Shown here one piece after another: positions 1 to 11,096 of a DNA stretch of 64,000 bases. A model generated the notes under the pieces. The model saw nothing but the letters and a program-made list of their open reading frames with translations. It was not told where the DNA came from and ran no database searches. The translations under genes were made by a program, and so were the position numbers. Each line of letters starts with the position of its first letter. The stretch's first letter is position 1. The DNA is from Datura wrightii (lineage: Eukaryota; Streptophyta; Magnoliopsida; Solanales; Solanaceae), in contig JASDFA010000016.1 in NCBI GenBank assembly GCA_035772735.1, positions 173,233,001 to 173,297,000 on the forward strand, in the 5' to 3' direction.

Positions 1-90
1 AGTTATTACGTTCATTCCATGGGTTGACTTGGAGCCATTTATGGTACTAGGTTCCTTGTCTAGATCCGAATCTATGTTCGGTTCATGACA
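1..90 (+). repeat. End of 5' LTR of the first Tekay-type element
   Basis: The sequence ends in TCATGACA and is followed within 5 bases by an initiator-Met primer binding site. It matches the last 90 bases of the 3' LTR near 7029-7118, including the shared 'ccatgggtt..act..gagccatttatgg' stretch. Only the LTR end is in the window. Confidence 0.88.
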
Positions 91-94
91 AACT

Positions 95-106
95 TAGTAT
101 CAGAGC
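95..106 (+). other. Primer binding site, initiator tRNA-Met
   Basis: TAGTATCAGAGC differs by one base from the standard plant TGGTATCAGAGC, which pairs with the 3' end of initiator tRNA-Met. It sits 5 bases past the LTR end, as usual for this clade. Confidence 0.88.
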
Positions 107-300
107 ATTAGGTTTTGAAGTGACCTAGGGTGTTTGAAAGCCACGCTAATTAGAGTGTTTTTCATAGGTGCGAAGTGCACCACACTTATGATGAAGAGGC
201 TACGTTACGTTTTAGGAAATTTCCCTTATTTCATGATCTATGTCATAAGATAAAGTATCTATCTATTCTTTTAACTCGTGCTACACATGTTTGCAGAATC

Positions 301-1339
301 ATGCCTCTTCGCCAAGTAAACAAAAGAAGGAACAACAATGGGAATGAAAATGGCCACGAGGATGGCAATGGAGATGGGCACTAGCAAGCCCCACCATCCC
401 TAGCACATCATGTGCTTGAGCAGGTTGCCCATGTTGAGTTTCCGACAGCTATTCAGATATTTGCACAAGTGTTGACTACTCAGGTCAATCAGCAGGCAGT
501 GGCTCATGTTCCTAAGAAAAGGAACGTAGCGGCGTCTACAGTCCGGGACTTCCTCAGGATGAACCCACCTGAGTTCCTTGAATCGAGTATGGATGAGGAT
601 CCACATGAGTTCATTGAGGAGATCCAGAACATCAACCAGATTATGGGGTTATGGGAGAGGAGTGTTCAGACCTAGCCTCTTATCAGTTGAAAAGGGTCGG
701 TCATATTTGTACAGGCAGTAAAAGGATAGTCGGGGAGTTGGAGCAGGTCCCATTGATTAGGATAAGTTTCTTACCTCATTCTTGGACCGATTCTTTCCCC
801 AGGATATGAGGAAGATCAAGTTGGATGAGTATGTGAATTTGAAGAAAAACAACATGACTGTCCAGTAGTATGCTTTAGAGTTCACCCGGTTGTTCAAGTA
901 TGTGCCGGAGATAGTAGCCGATCAGAGGGCTAGGGTGAGAAGATTTGTGAATGAGGCAGCGGATTACTTGGTCAAAGATTGCAGGATCGCTATGCTACAT
1001 CAGGACATTAACTTCTCCCTATTGGTCTTGTATGCCCAGCAGGTAGAGGCGATGCAGATGAGTGAGAGGGAGAGAGAGGCCAAGAAGGCCAGGATAGACG
1101 GTTTTGGGTTCTCCCAGCATAGGTCTGGTGGTGGACATCGTCAGCAGTCCCACCAGAGGTCATCAGCCCCAGCGCCGTTATCAGCCAGTATGCCATCTAG
1201 ATTTAGGCGTGATCAGAGGGGAATGACATCAGGCTCTCGAGGTGAGCAAGTCTGTAAAGCCCAGCATCCCAGTTTGTGATAGGTGTAATAGGAGGCACAC
1301 CAGTCAGTGCTTCAGATGTGGTCATTGGTATGTTACGGG
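301..1339 (+). pseudogene. gag: Degenerate gag of first Tekay-type element
   Basis: Gag is the capsid/nucleocapsid protein that packages the element RNA in cytoplasmic particles. The start is taken as the ATG at 301, because the MPLRQVN-like opening matches the second element at 10687. The basic Asn/Gly-rich N-terminus runs into a stop after 27 codons. The capsid-like part continues in shifted frames at 412-675 and 890-1279 (for example the segments around 'MNPPEFLESS' and 'RRFVNEAADYLVKDC'). A zinc-knuckle remnant (C-x2-C, H, C, then CFRCGHW) lies at about 1270-1330. There are several in-frame stops and frameshifts. It cannot encode a working Gag. Confidence 0.88.
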
Positions 1340-3351
1340 TATTTCATCTTGACATTTATGCATCCAAGAGTTACCTTATCTTTTGTGACGCTCTATGTTG
1401 CTAGTAGTTTCGGAGTCAGTCCCAAAATTCTATCAGAACCATTCTTAATATCTACTCCAATTTGTGACTCAGTTATAGCTCGATGAGTGTACAAAAATAG
1501 CCCTATCTCAGTCCTTTAAAAAGTCATTTCAGTAGATTTGGTAGAGTTAGACATCATAGATTTTGACGTTATCTTTGGCATGGATTGGCTACATGCATGT
1601 TATCTTCAGTAAATTGTAGAACCCGTACAATATAGTTTTGGTATCAAGGTATGCTAGTCCTAGAGTGAAAGGGTAGTTCCACTGTGCCTGTAGGTCACTT
1701 CGTTTCCTTCCTTAAGGCTAGAAAGATGATTTCTAAAGGTTGCTTGTACCATTTAGTTTAGTTTAAGGATGCTACGTCTGAAACCACGACTCTCCAGTCA
1801 GTTTCTATAGTGTGTGAGTATCCAGAGGTCTTCCCAGATGATCTACCAAGAGTCCCTCCCAAGTCGGGGATTGACTTTGGTATTGATCTTCTTCTCGATA
1901 TGCAGCCTATATCTATTCCCCCCATACAGAATGGCTCTAGCTCAGATAAAGGAGTTGAAAGAATGGTTGAAGGATCCCTTGGACAAGGGTGTCATCAGAC
2001 CTAGCAAATCCCCGTGGGGTGCACCAGTTCTCTTTGTTCAAAAGAAGGATGATTCTCTTTGTGTGTGAATTGACTATCGATAGTTGAACAAGGTTACAAT
2101 CAAGAACAAGTATCCCCTCCCTAGGATTTATGACTTATTTGACCAACTTAAGGGTGCCAAGTGCTTCTTAAAGATAGACCTCAAATGCAGATATTATCAG
2201 CTGAGAGTTAGGGAGAATGACATTTTGAAGATGGCCTTCAAGACTCTATATGGTCACTATGAGTTTGTATTAATGTCTTTTGGACTAACGAATGCTCATA
2301 CAACTTTCATGGATCTAATGAAAAGGGTATTCAAGCCATATTTGAACATGTTAGTGATTGTCTTCATAGACGACATTCTCATATACTCTTAGAGCACGGA
2401 GAAGCATGCCGCTCATTTAAGGGTTGTGCTATAGACTCAAGAATCATCAACTATTTGCTAAATTCAGCAAGTGTGAGTTTTGGGTGGATTTGGTGGCATT
2501 TTTGGGCCATGTGCTATCAAGGGAGGGTGTGTAGGTGGATCTCAAAAGATAGAAGCGGTGAGGAATTGGCCTACCAGTTAGTCCTTTGGATATTAGGAGT
2601 TTTTTATGTTTAGCTGGCTATTATAGGAGTTTTATTGAAGGATTTTCATACATTATGGTACCGTTGACTATGTTGACCCAGAAGAAAGTTAAATTTCAGT
2701 GGTCGGATGCCTGTGAGAAGTGCTTTCAGGATTTAAAGACTCGACTCACTTCAGCCCCAGCATTGACCCGACCTGAGGATATAAACGGATTTGTGGTGTA
2801 TTGTAATGCCTCTAGGGTAGGTCTTGGTTATGTGTTGATGCAGCACGGTAAGGTCATTGCGTATGCCTCTTAACATATTAAGACTCATGAGAAGAATAAC
2901 TCGATGCATGACCTAGAGTTGGCAACGGTAGTATTCACATTAAAGATTTGGAAACACTATTTATATGGGGTCCATGTGGATGTGTTTACGGACCACTAAA
3001 AGCCTACAGTATGTATTCACCGAAATGGACCTGAATTTGCGGCAAAGGAGATGGTTAGAGCTGCTCAAGGAATATGACATGAATGCCCTTTATCATCCGG
3101 ATAAGGCCAATATAGTGGAAGATACCCTCAGCAGACTGTCTATGGAGAGTGTTTCTCAAGTGGATGACGGAAGAAAAGAGCTGGTGAAGGATGTGCATCA
3201 GCTTTCACGATTAGGGGTTCACGTCGTTGATTCAATGGATGGTAGTGTCGTTTTTCAGAATGGCTTAGAATCTTCCTTGGTGATCGAAGTCAAGGCTAGG
3301 CAAGGCGAGGATCCTATTTTTGTAAAGTTGAACGAAATGGTTCAGAATTAG
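1340..3351 (+). pseudogene. pol: Degenerate protease, RT and RNase H of first Tekay-type element
   Basis: This is the N-terminal part of pol. The protease region (about 1340-1640) is recognisable by comparison with the third element but its active-site segment is unrecognisable. RT runs about 1810-2480: a VFPDDLP opening, a SPWGAPVLFV block, a KIDL block and the catalytic FIDDILIYS near 2366-2392, with both Asp residues kept. RNase H covers about 2590-3060 (GYYRSF, then YCNASRVGLG, where the expected catalytic Asp is Asn, then a TDHKSLQYVF-like block broken by a stop). A linker starting KELVKDVHQL follows at 3178. The frame changes and stops occur at least eight times. This is a pseudogene. 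Confidence 0.9.
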
Positions 3352-4717
3352 AAGGTAGAGGGTTTTTCCCAAGGGATAGATGGTGTACTTTGTTGCCAAG
3401 ATCATTTGTATGTTTTGAATGTCAATGGTTTAACAGAGAGGATGTTTCATGAGGCTCATTGTTCCCGATATTCTATACATCCAGGTGCCACCAAGATGTG
3501 CCATGACCTACGGGAAGCCTATTGGTGGAATTGCATGAGGAAGAACATAGTAGAGTTTGTGGCCATGTCCGCTGTCAACAAGTGAAATTTGAAAATCAAA
3601 GACCTAGAGGTGTGCTACAAGACATCAGTATCCCAACTTGGAAGTTGGAAGAGATCAATATGGATTTCATCAAAGGGTTTCCTCGTACATGTCCACAATA
3701 TTACTCTATTTAGGTGATTCTAGATAGGTTGACTAAAGCAGCTCATTTCCTACCAGTCAAAACTACTAACTCAGTGGAGGATTATGCTACAATATACATT
3801 CGGGAGTTAGTACGGTTGCATGGAGTTTCCTTGTCCATTATATTAGATAGAGTTACTCAATTCACCTCATAATTTTGGAAGTCATTTCAAAAGGAACTTG
3901 GTACTCAGGTCAAGCTTAGAATAACTTTTCACCAGTAGGCAGATGGTCAAGTCAAGCGGACCATTCAGACTCTTGAAGATACGTTGAGAGCATGAGTGAT
4001 TGACTTCAAAGGTAGTTGGGATGATCATTTGCCTCTTATCGTGTTTGCATATAAAAGAAACTATCACTCTAACATTCAAATGGCCCGATTTGAGGCTCTT
4101 TATGGGCAGAGATGTAGATCCCCTATTGGTTGGCTTGAGGTAGGTGAGGCTATGTTGATAGGGCCAGATTCAGTTCATAAGGCTATGGAGAAAGTTCATC
4201 TTATAAGGGAAAGGCTGAAAACAGCTAAGAGTAGTCAAAAGTCCTATGCGGATGTGAGGAAGAGAGAACTTAATTTGAAGTTGATGATTGGGTGTTTCTG
4301 AAAGTGTCTCCCATAAAGGGAGTGATGAGATTAAAAAAGAAAGGTAGGCTTAGTCCCCGATTTGTTGGCTCGTACAGGATTGTGAGATGTGCTAGAAAGG
4401 TGGCCTATGAGTTGGAGTTGCCCCTAGAGTTAGCTTCAGTACATCCAGTTTTCCATGTATTGCTCTTGAAGAAGTACATTGGTAACCCAACTTTGATTGT
4501 TCTAGTGGAGAGCATAGATGTGAAGGATAGCTTTAGCTATGAAGAAGCTTCGGCTGAAATCTTTGATCATCGGGTTCAGAAGTTGAGGAAAAAAGAAGTA
4601 GCTTTCATAAAGGTTATGTGTAGAAATTATCTTGTTGAGGGAGATACGAGGGAAGCAGAAGCAGATATGATGGATAAATACCCGAATCTTTTCCCTTCCG
4701 ATTCAGTTCCATCTTGA
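3352..4717 (+). pseudogene. pol: Degenerate integrase with chromodomain, first Tekay-type element
   Basis: The zinc-binding region is at 3440-3590: the two His are visible near 'SIHPG', but the two-Cys end is damaged by a small deletion, leaving HVRCQQVK. The DDE core is spread over 3640-4010 with several stops. The C-terminal part is the cleanest: 3996-4301 and 4292-4717 overlap in two frames. Residues about 90-130 of the latter frame (4559-4682) form a chromodomain-like block (FDHRVQKLRKKEVAFIKV, then EAEADM), known in chromoviruses to steer integration to heterochromatin. The final stop is at 4715-4717. Confidence 0.9.
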
Positions 4718-4948
4718 CATACCAGTTTTCTCCTTAGTACTCTATTTAGTTTCATTTCTAGATCTTATCTCTCAGTTCATTTTGTCTGTGCATGTATGTG
4801 TGATTCATGAATTTAGTTCAATTATGTATTTTAGATCGGAGTCAGTTACTCCATCATCTTTCGGCTTCAGATATTCAGTATTTGGGATTGCATTTCCTTT
4901 GTCCAGCTTTTCAGAATGTTTACCCACATTCTAGGACAAATATTCCCA

Positions 4949-4959
4949 AGGGGGAGATA
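4949..4959 (+). other. Polypurine tract, first element
   Basis: AAGGGGGAGAT directly precedes the 3' LTR start TGTAATACCCC. The same tract occurs before the 3' LTRs at 12889 and 30707. It primes plus-strand DNA synthesis. Confidence 0.88.
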
Positions 4960-4960
4960 T

Positions 4961-7118
4961 TGTAATACCCCAAAAGTTTCTATGATCAGACCCGAGGGTT
5001 GAAGTAAAGAAAATAGAAAAATTTTCACAAGCTACAAAATGACTCATTAGGTGACTCGTAGGGTCACCAAATGAGTGGTGGAGAGACCCGTAAAGGGAAG
5101 GAAAGTCGGCGAGGAGTCCTGGTGAGATGGTCTTCATGGATGAATCCATAAGTTGTTGTGTCACTTCATGACTTGTGAGGTGTCTCGTGGTTAGGGTGGT
5201 TGAGTTGAAGGTTGAAATTCCAGTAAAGGTCACGAGAGAGGACAACGAGTCGTCCTCTGGGGTAACGACTCCTCCAGCCCCTTGTTGGGACTGGCAGTAT
5301 TTATTTTCCTGCAAAATAAGTATGGGTGTTTTTGCAATTCCTAAGCTCCTAAGCCCTAAACTATGTCATTTTAAGCTCTTTAGAAGGGCTTTAAGAAAGT
5401 TTAGCCTATTCTAAATCATTCTGTCTTGTGCATGCAAGTGTAGAGGGTTCCATTGAAGATCAAGTCTAAGAATTCTTCAAGTTCTTTCTCAAATCTCTTG
5501 GGCTTTCTAGAAAGGGTGTAGAATCAACTTACCCAGGTATGTAGGGTCTTGAATGAGAGTTTCCATTCACTCTCATGCCCAAATCCCTTCTCAAGTTTTT
5601 GATCTTATGTGGTTTTAACCTAATTTATGAAATTCTCTATGTTTAATTCATGGGTCAATTCCCTCCATGTTTCAAATGATGTTTTAAGATTCATGGGTAG
5701 TTATTATGTACAAATTGATTATAAATTTATGATTTCAAGTTTTAGAGGAATTATGCAAGTTTCATGGAGGCTCAAGTTTATGATCTGTGTTTACAAGTAT
5801 GATAAGATATCTAGCATGAAATAATGTTTATGATTTACCCATTTATGGATCCATGATTTTGACTATCAAGTCTATTTCAAGTATGTTAAATTTTGGGCAA
5901 GCCCATATAAGTTAAGCATGTTTTCATGATTCAGTTCAGTTTTATAATATTAGCTTACCACATGATTTTGGAATCCATACTCCCACTTTCAGCTTGTGGT
6001 ATGTTTGGATCCAGGACTCCCTATATTTAGATTTCAGACTATGCAAGTAATAATATTATCTGATTCGTTGAAAAATGATGGATTCAGCTCCATCAAAAAA
6101 TGATGGAGAATACTTGCATATTTTGGGAGCAGTGTCTAGCACCGAGTAGGCTAGGGGTTCAAGAAAATTTTGATTCTTAGAACCATATGCCAATGTAAGA
6201 TTATTCAAATACTTTGGGACCTCCCTTGTGAGCTTCCCCTACCCCGGATGGGCCTTCAGCTTGATATCGATATCATGGTAGAGCCCTTACCCCTAGCAAG
6301 GCTTTGAACGGCTCTTCCCATTTGAGTGTAATAGTCAGGATCATGTAAACTCTCTCATGATAGTGTCAGTTATATGACAAGTCTCCCATTGTTCCTCTTG
6401 ATCCCAGTTATACATGTTCATCAGTTATGATATTATGTTTTTAGCAGGTTTAATGCAATGATTAGTTTATCTATTTTACTCACGAATATTAGTTTTATCT
6501 TTGAGTCATTCATTTAAGTTATGAGATCCAGTTTATGTCTATTCATGTTTTTTCACATATTAGCAGGCAGTCCTTACTCTCAAAATCTCATGATGCTATG
6601 ACTTATGCTATGCAAGATTTCAGTTTATACTTATACAACTTGTTTTACCTACCTCCCATACTCAGTATATTCCAAGTATTGACCACATATTCTATATTGT
6701 ATCATTTCATGATACAGGCTCAAGCATTCATGCTCAGTCCTGCCGCTAGCTAGTCTCCAAAGATTATACCAGACAACTTTGTTGGTGAGTCCTCATCCTT
6801 TAAGGACCTTCAGTTAGTCGAGTCTTGTTATTTTCAGTTTCAGACTTCAAGTGATCTAGTTGGGGTGTTGTCCCATCATCTCTTCAGTATGTTAGAAGCT
6901 TTTTAGACATAGAGCTGTGTATTCAACTTTAGATTCAGTGTTTTGATATTTATGTTGGGTATATGTATTATTATTCAAACTTTCTCTATTTTAGAATTCA
7001 ATTTTCCACTCTGCTTATGTTGAGCTTTCGTTATCATGCTCATGCCATGGGTTTACTTAGAGCCATTTATGGTTTGAGGTTTCGTGTCTAGATCGGGACC
7101 TAGGTTCGGGTCATGAAA
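4961..7118 (+). repeat. 3' LTR of first Tekay-type element
   Basis: It starts TGTAATACCCC and ends TCATGAAA, a mutated form of the usual TGACA end. The length is about 2158 bp. It is collinear with the LTRs at 8261, 12889, 23279 and 30707; the block 'gatatcgatatcatggta' near 6263 and 'catttcatgatacagg' near 6702 are shared by all. The 5' part (about 5040-5280) holds repeated ACGAGTCGT-like motifs. Small ORFs inside are not conserved between copies. Confidence 0.9.
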
Positions 7119-7568
7119 AAATATGTCCCTTAGACTCTACGAGATAGGAGGCATGACGAGTTCACCAGTATTGAGCAGGGAAGTTCCTCAATTGCAGCTT
7201 ATAAGGTCTGCTTCCACTCTCTAACCAAGTATGACTTATAGTTACTTCCCACAGAAGAATAGAGAATTAGATGATTTGTGAAGGGTCTAAACGTGGGGCT
7301 CCACTTATCAGCCCCACAGATGGTTTCTTCGGGTAACACCTTCCAGGAAGTGGTGGAATATGTCCAAAATTTGGAAGAGGTGAAACAGGAGGGGTACACA
7401 AAGAATGCGGAGAAGAAGACTCGAAAAGGGGAAGTTTCAGTGGCTCTTTTTCTAAGGGCTAGATTTCTCAAGGGTACTCTAGACACCCCATTTAATCAGT
7501 GATGCAAGTCTCAGTTGGAGGTGTGCTAGGGGCCAGCCAGCACACTCAAGTCATGTGGTAAGTGTAAA
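7119..7568 (+). pseudogene. gag: gag fragment of a different gypsy family
   Basis: Translation gives a capsid-type segment: DEFTSIEQGSSSIAAYKVCF, then a stop-broken stretch, then FVKGLNVGLHLSAP and FQEVVEYVQNLEEVKQEG (7278-7502 open). This resembles retrotransposon Gag capsid domains but is clearly not the Gag of the neighbouring Tekay-type elements. The last codons before 7568 read SCGKCK, the start of a zinc knuckle, which is cut where a TGTCACGACCC LTR terminus begins. So one element interrupted this gag at 7118/7119 and another at 7568/7569. Confidence 0.75.
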
Positions 7569-8260
7569 GTGTCACGACCCAAGTAGTCATGATTGGCACC
7601 CACACTAATCCCTCCCCCTCCCCTTTCCCCCGTGGGTGAACCAATGGGTCCCAACTAACACATCCAATGACAATATTTCTACTATAAAATAAATACTCAA
7701 AAACAAAATGTGGAAGTCTTACAATAACAAAAGGAAATATTAGCAACATCTATCTACTACATTACTAGAACTAAAATTCATTGTACGAAGGAAATCTACT
7801 TAACCATTGTCTATGAGTGGTAACTAAAATAAAAGTTCATGCCCAAATCAAATACATCTTCTTCTAAGAGGTTTTGCAGCAGCCTGGAAAGGAAAACAGC
7901 TCACTCTCGGATAACTCGCTGTTGCTTATATAGATGGGATCGAGTAGAACTTCCTAGGTCGCAGTCTGTACTTAGAAAATAAGTGCATGAGTAACATCAG
8001 TACGACACATATGTACTAGTAGGCATCATTGACATACCTTAAATAGTAATGCATATACATGTAGAATAAACAACAAACAATCACTCAAATAAGTGATTCT
8101 AAAATAATTCAGAGTGAGGTTTAAAGTTGGCATTCTCACTGGATTAGGCCTCGCTGCAGTGGTGGCTAGACAAAAGCAATGGTCTCACCACAATGCTAAG
8201 CATATCGCTGTAGCAGTACTACTTAGGAAGTAACTTGACCAAGCTGACAGCCTTAGATTT
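7569..8260 (-). repeat. LTR terminus of an unrelated gypsy element, minus orientation
   Basis: It begins TGTCACGACCC on the + strand, which read on the minus strand is an LTR 3' end (GGGTCGTGACA), a common terminus in solanaceous gypsy LTRs. No coding potential. It stops abruptly where the second Tekay-type element starts at 8261. The piece at 19545-19855 may be its continuation, but I see no target duplication to prove it. Confidence 0.5.
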
Positions 8261-10475
8261 TGTAATACCCCGAAAGCCATAAGATAAGACCTGGGAATTA
8301 AAATGGAGAAAAAAAGAATTTTCTGTATACCAGGTCAAAGAACGAGTCATCTAGTGACCCTTTAGGTGCACCACAAGTTGTTAAGTGACTCGTGGGGAGG
8401 AGGTTGGACTTGGTTGAGTTTTTGGAAATTGGGGTTGACCACGGGTGTGACCACGAGTCATGGTCAACACCACGATTTGTTGTGTTAGCCGTAGTCAAGT
8501 GTTGATGGAAGATTGATGAATTTGTACAGTTTTGGTAATGAATTGGTCACCAAAAGTCATGGTGTCCCTCATGGGGACCCTTAGAAGAGAAATTTCCAGT
8601 GCAGGCAACGAGAAGCAGACCACGAGTCGTGGTGAAGGGCAGGAGTCATCCAATCCCTCTTTGGGACTGGCAGTGTATTTCTTTCCTGTGAATTTATTAA
8701 GGGATGTTCCATAATCTCTAAGATATTAAGCCTTATACTACGTCGTTTTAAGCTCAAAATTGTGTTTTAAGAGGACCAAGTTCATTCTAAGCCTATTCTC
8801 TTCCATGCATGCAACCTTGAGGGTTCTAAGGGTGATCAAGCTTAGGATTCATCATGTTTTTCCCCAAAATTCATTGGGCTTTCAAGAGAGTTTGTGAAAT
8901 CAGATTCTTCGAAGTATGTAGGGTTATGAATGGGTGTATTCATTCACACCCATACCCAGTCCCTCTTCAATTCATAAAATTCTAGTTGATGAATCTATGG
9001 GGTTTTAACCCAACATGTGAATTCTCTATGTATCAATCATGGGTATGATCTAAGTATGTTTCAAATGTTGAATTATGATTAATGGGCATATTTTACAATG
9101 TTTTTAAGTTTTATTAATTAGGATGCCTATCCATGAAAGTTTATGAAAGTTGATATCTATGGCACATGTATTCTAGCATGATGAGATGTATAGTATGAAA
9201 GTATGATTTTGAATTACCCATGTCCATGCTCATATTTTCGAATGATCAAGTCCATGTTAAGCATGTTTAAGTATTGGTCAAGCCCATATGATCAAGCATG
9301 TTTCATGATTTATCTAAATTTCATATTATTAGCGTACCACGTGGATTTTGAGTCTAGACCCTCTATTTTCAGCTTGTGGTATGGTTTGAGCCCAATGCTC
9401 CTCATGTTATGATTTTAGATTTATGAATGTATGTTATGAGTCAGCTTCATTACTAGATGATGGTTCAACTTCGTTGAAAAAGGATGGAGAGCATATGCAT
9501 ATTTTTGGGAGTAGTGTCTAGCACTAAGTAGGCTAAGGGTCAGTCAACCCTATGCCTCAGAATTACGTGCCAACATAGGTATGTTGAGATTATTCGAGAC
9601 CTCCCTTGTGAGCTTCCCCTTCACCCAAGGGGCCTTCAGCTTGATATCGATATCATGGTAGCATCCTTCGCACTGGCAAGACTTTGGACGGTTCTGCCCA
9701 CTTGAGAGTAATAGTCGGGACCACGTAAGCTCTATTGTGGTGATGTCCGTTATATGACGATTCTCCTATTGTTCCCCATGATTTTAGTTCTGCATGTTCA
9801 TCAGTCATAATTTTATGTTTTCAGCAGGTTTGACCCAATGTTCAGTTTTACTTATGATTATCAGTTTTCAGCTTTGGGTCATTCAATTCAGTTATGATAT
9901 TTAGTTATGTTCAGATCATGATTTCAGAAAGCAAAATGCAAGCCTTAATCTTAGAATCTTATTTTGATTATGTTTTTATGATATGCATGATTTATGAATT
10001 TACTTACATAGTGGTTTTACTTACATTACATACTCGGTAAATTCCATGTACTAACCGCATGATCTATGTTATATCATTTCATGATACAGGATCGAATATT
10101 CAGGCTTAGTCCCACCTATAGTCAGACTCTCAGTGTTAGCATCTTCCAGTCTCAACTTGTCAGTCCTCATCTTTCGAGGGCCCTTTATCAGTTGTATTGA
10201 GTATTTTCAATTTCAGGCTATAGTGAGTTAGTTGGGGTCTTGTCCCATCAACTGGTCAGTGGTAGAGGCTTTTCAGACATAGCATGTACACAGATTCATC
10301 CATGTGTATGTATCTAGAAGTTACGATATTTTTCGGCTTCTGCTTTATTATATATGTTATACTTCCACTTGATTATGTTGGATTTAGTTGTCATGTTCAT
10401 GCCATGGGTCAATCTAGAGCCTCTCAGGGTTCTTTGTCCTGTATATCTATCTGAGTCTATGTTTGGGTTGTGACA
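8261..10475 (+). repeat. 5' LTR of second Tekay-type element
   Basis: TGTAATACCCC to TTGTGACA, 2215 bp, collinear with 12889-19544 (insertion removed). Its first 400 bp carry many ACGAGTCGT-like motifs, including a 13-bp CCACGAGTCGTGG at 8620-8632. Confidence 0.92.
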
Positions 10476-10479
10476 AACT

Positions 10480-10491
10480 TGATATCAGAGC
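10480..10491 (+). other. Primer binding site, initiator tRNA-Met
   Basis: TGATATCAGAGC, one mismatch to TGGTATCAGAGC, 5 bases after the LTR end. Confidence 0.87.
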
Positions 10492-10686
10492 ATTAGGTTT
10501 GGAAGTTTCCTAGGGTGTCTAAAAGCCGCGTTAAGTAGAGTCTCTTTAATGGGTGTGAAACGCGTCACACTTATGATGAAGAGGCTAAGAAATATTTTAG
10601 GAAATGTTCCCTTCTTTCATGATCTAAGTCGTGCGATGAAATGTCTCTCTGTCCTTCTAAATTATGCTATACACGTTTGCTGAATC

Positions 10687-11096
10687 ATGCCTCCTCTCCG
10701 AGTAAACGGAAGAAGAAACGGGAATGGAAATGGCCATGAAAATGGCAATGGGGATGGGCACCAGCAGGCCCTACCAGCCCATGAAGATCATGTACCAGAG
10801 CAGATTTTTCACGCTGAGTTCAGGGCAGCGATTCAGATGCTAGCTCAGGCTCAGACCACCTAAGTCAATCAACAAGCGGTAGCGCATGTCCCTCAGAACG
10901 GGAATGCAGCGACAACATGAGTTAGAGATTTTCTAAAGATGAACCCTCCATAGTTTCTTTGATCAAAGGTGGACGAGGATCCACACGAGTTTATTGATGA
11001 AGTTTTATAAATCACCCAGATCATGGGGGTGACTGGAATGGAGTGTGCCGACCTAGCCTCATATCAGTTGAAAGGGGTTTCGCACATTTGGTTCAA
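10687..11096 (+). pseudogene. gag: Truncated gag of second Tekay-type element
   Basis: The ATG at 10687 opens a basic, Asn/Gly/His-rich N-terminus like that at 301, followed by an early stop near 10861. The capsid part is recognisable as 'DFLKMNPP' near 10930 and as CADLASYQLKGVSHIWFKQ at the end. It then joins directly to the linker between RNase H and integrase. The open frame 11023-11274 runs across this junction. Zinc knuckles, protease and RT are absent. Confidence 0.85.

Larger units (their letters stand above)
1..7118 (+). mobile_element. Tekay-type Ty3/gypsy chromovirus, 5' end outside window
   Basis: Seen: the tail of a 5' LTR (1-90), a primer binding site, degenerate gag and pol, a polypurine tract and a complete 3' LTR, all on the + strand. 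Domain order is gag, protease, RT, RNase H, integrase, then a C-terminal chromodomain-like block. That order is known for chromoviruses, and the LTR length (about 2.16 kb) and tRNA-Met priming fit the Tekay/Del clade. Every coding part carries stops or frameshifts, so this copy is dead. The 3' end lies next to a gag fragment of another gypsy family, which suggests the element inserted into it; the matching target duplication lies outside the window. Confidence 0.93.
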
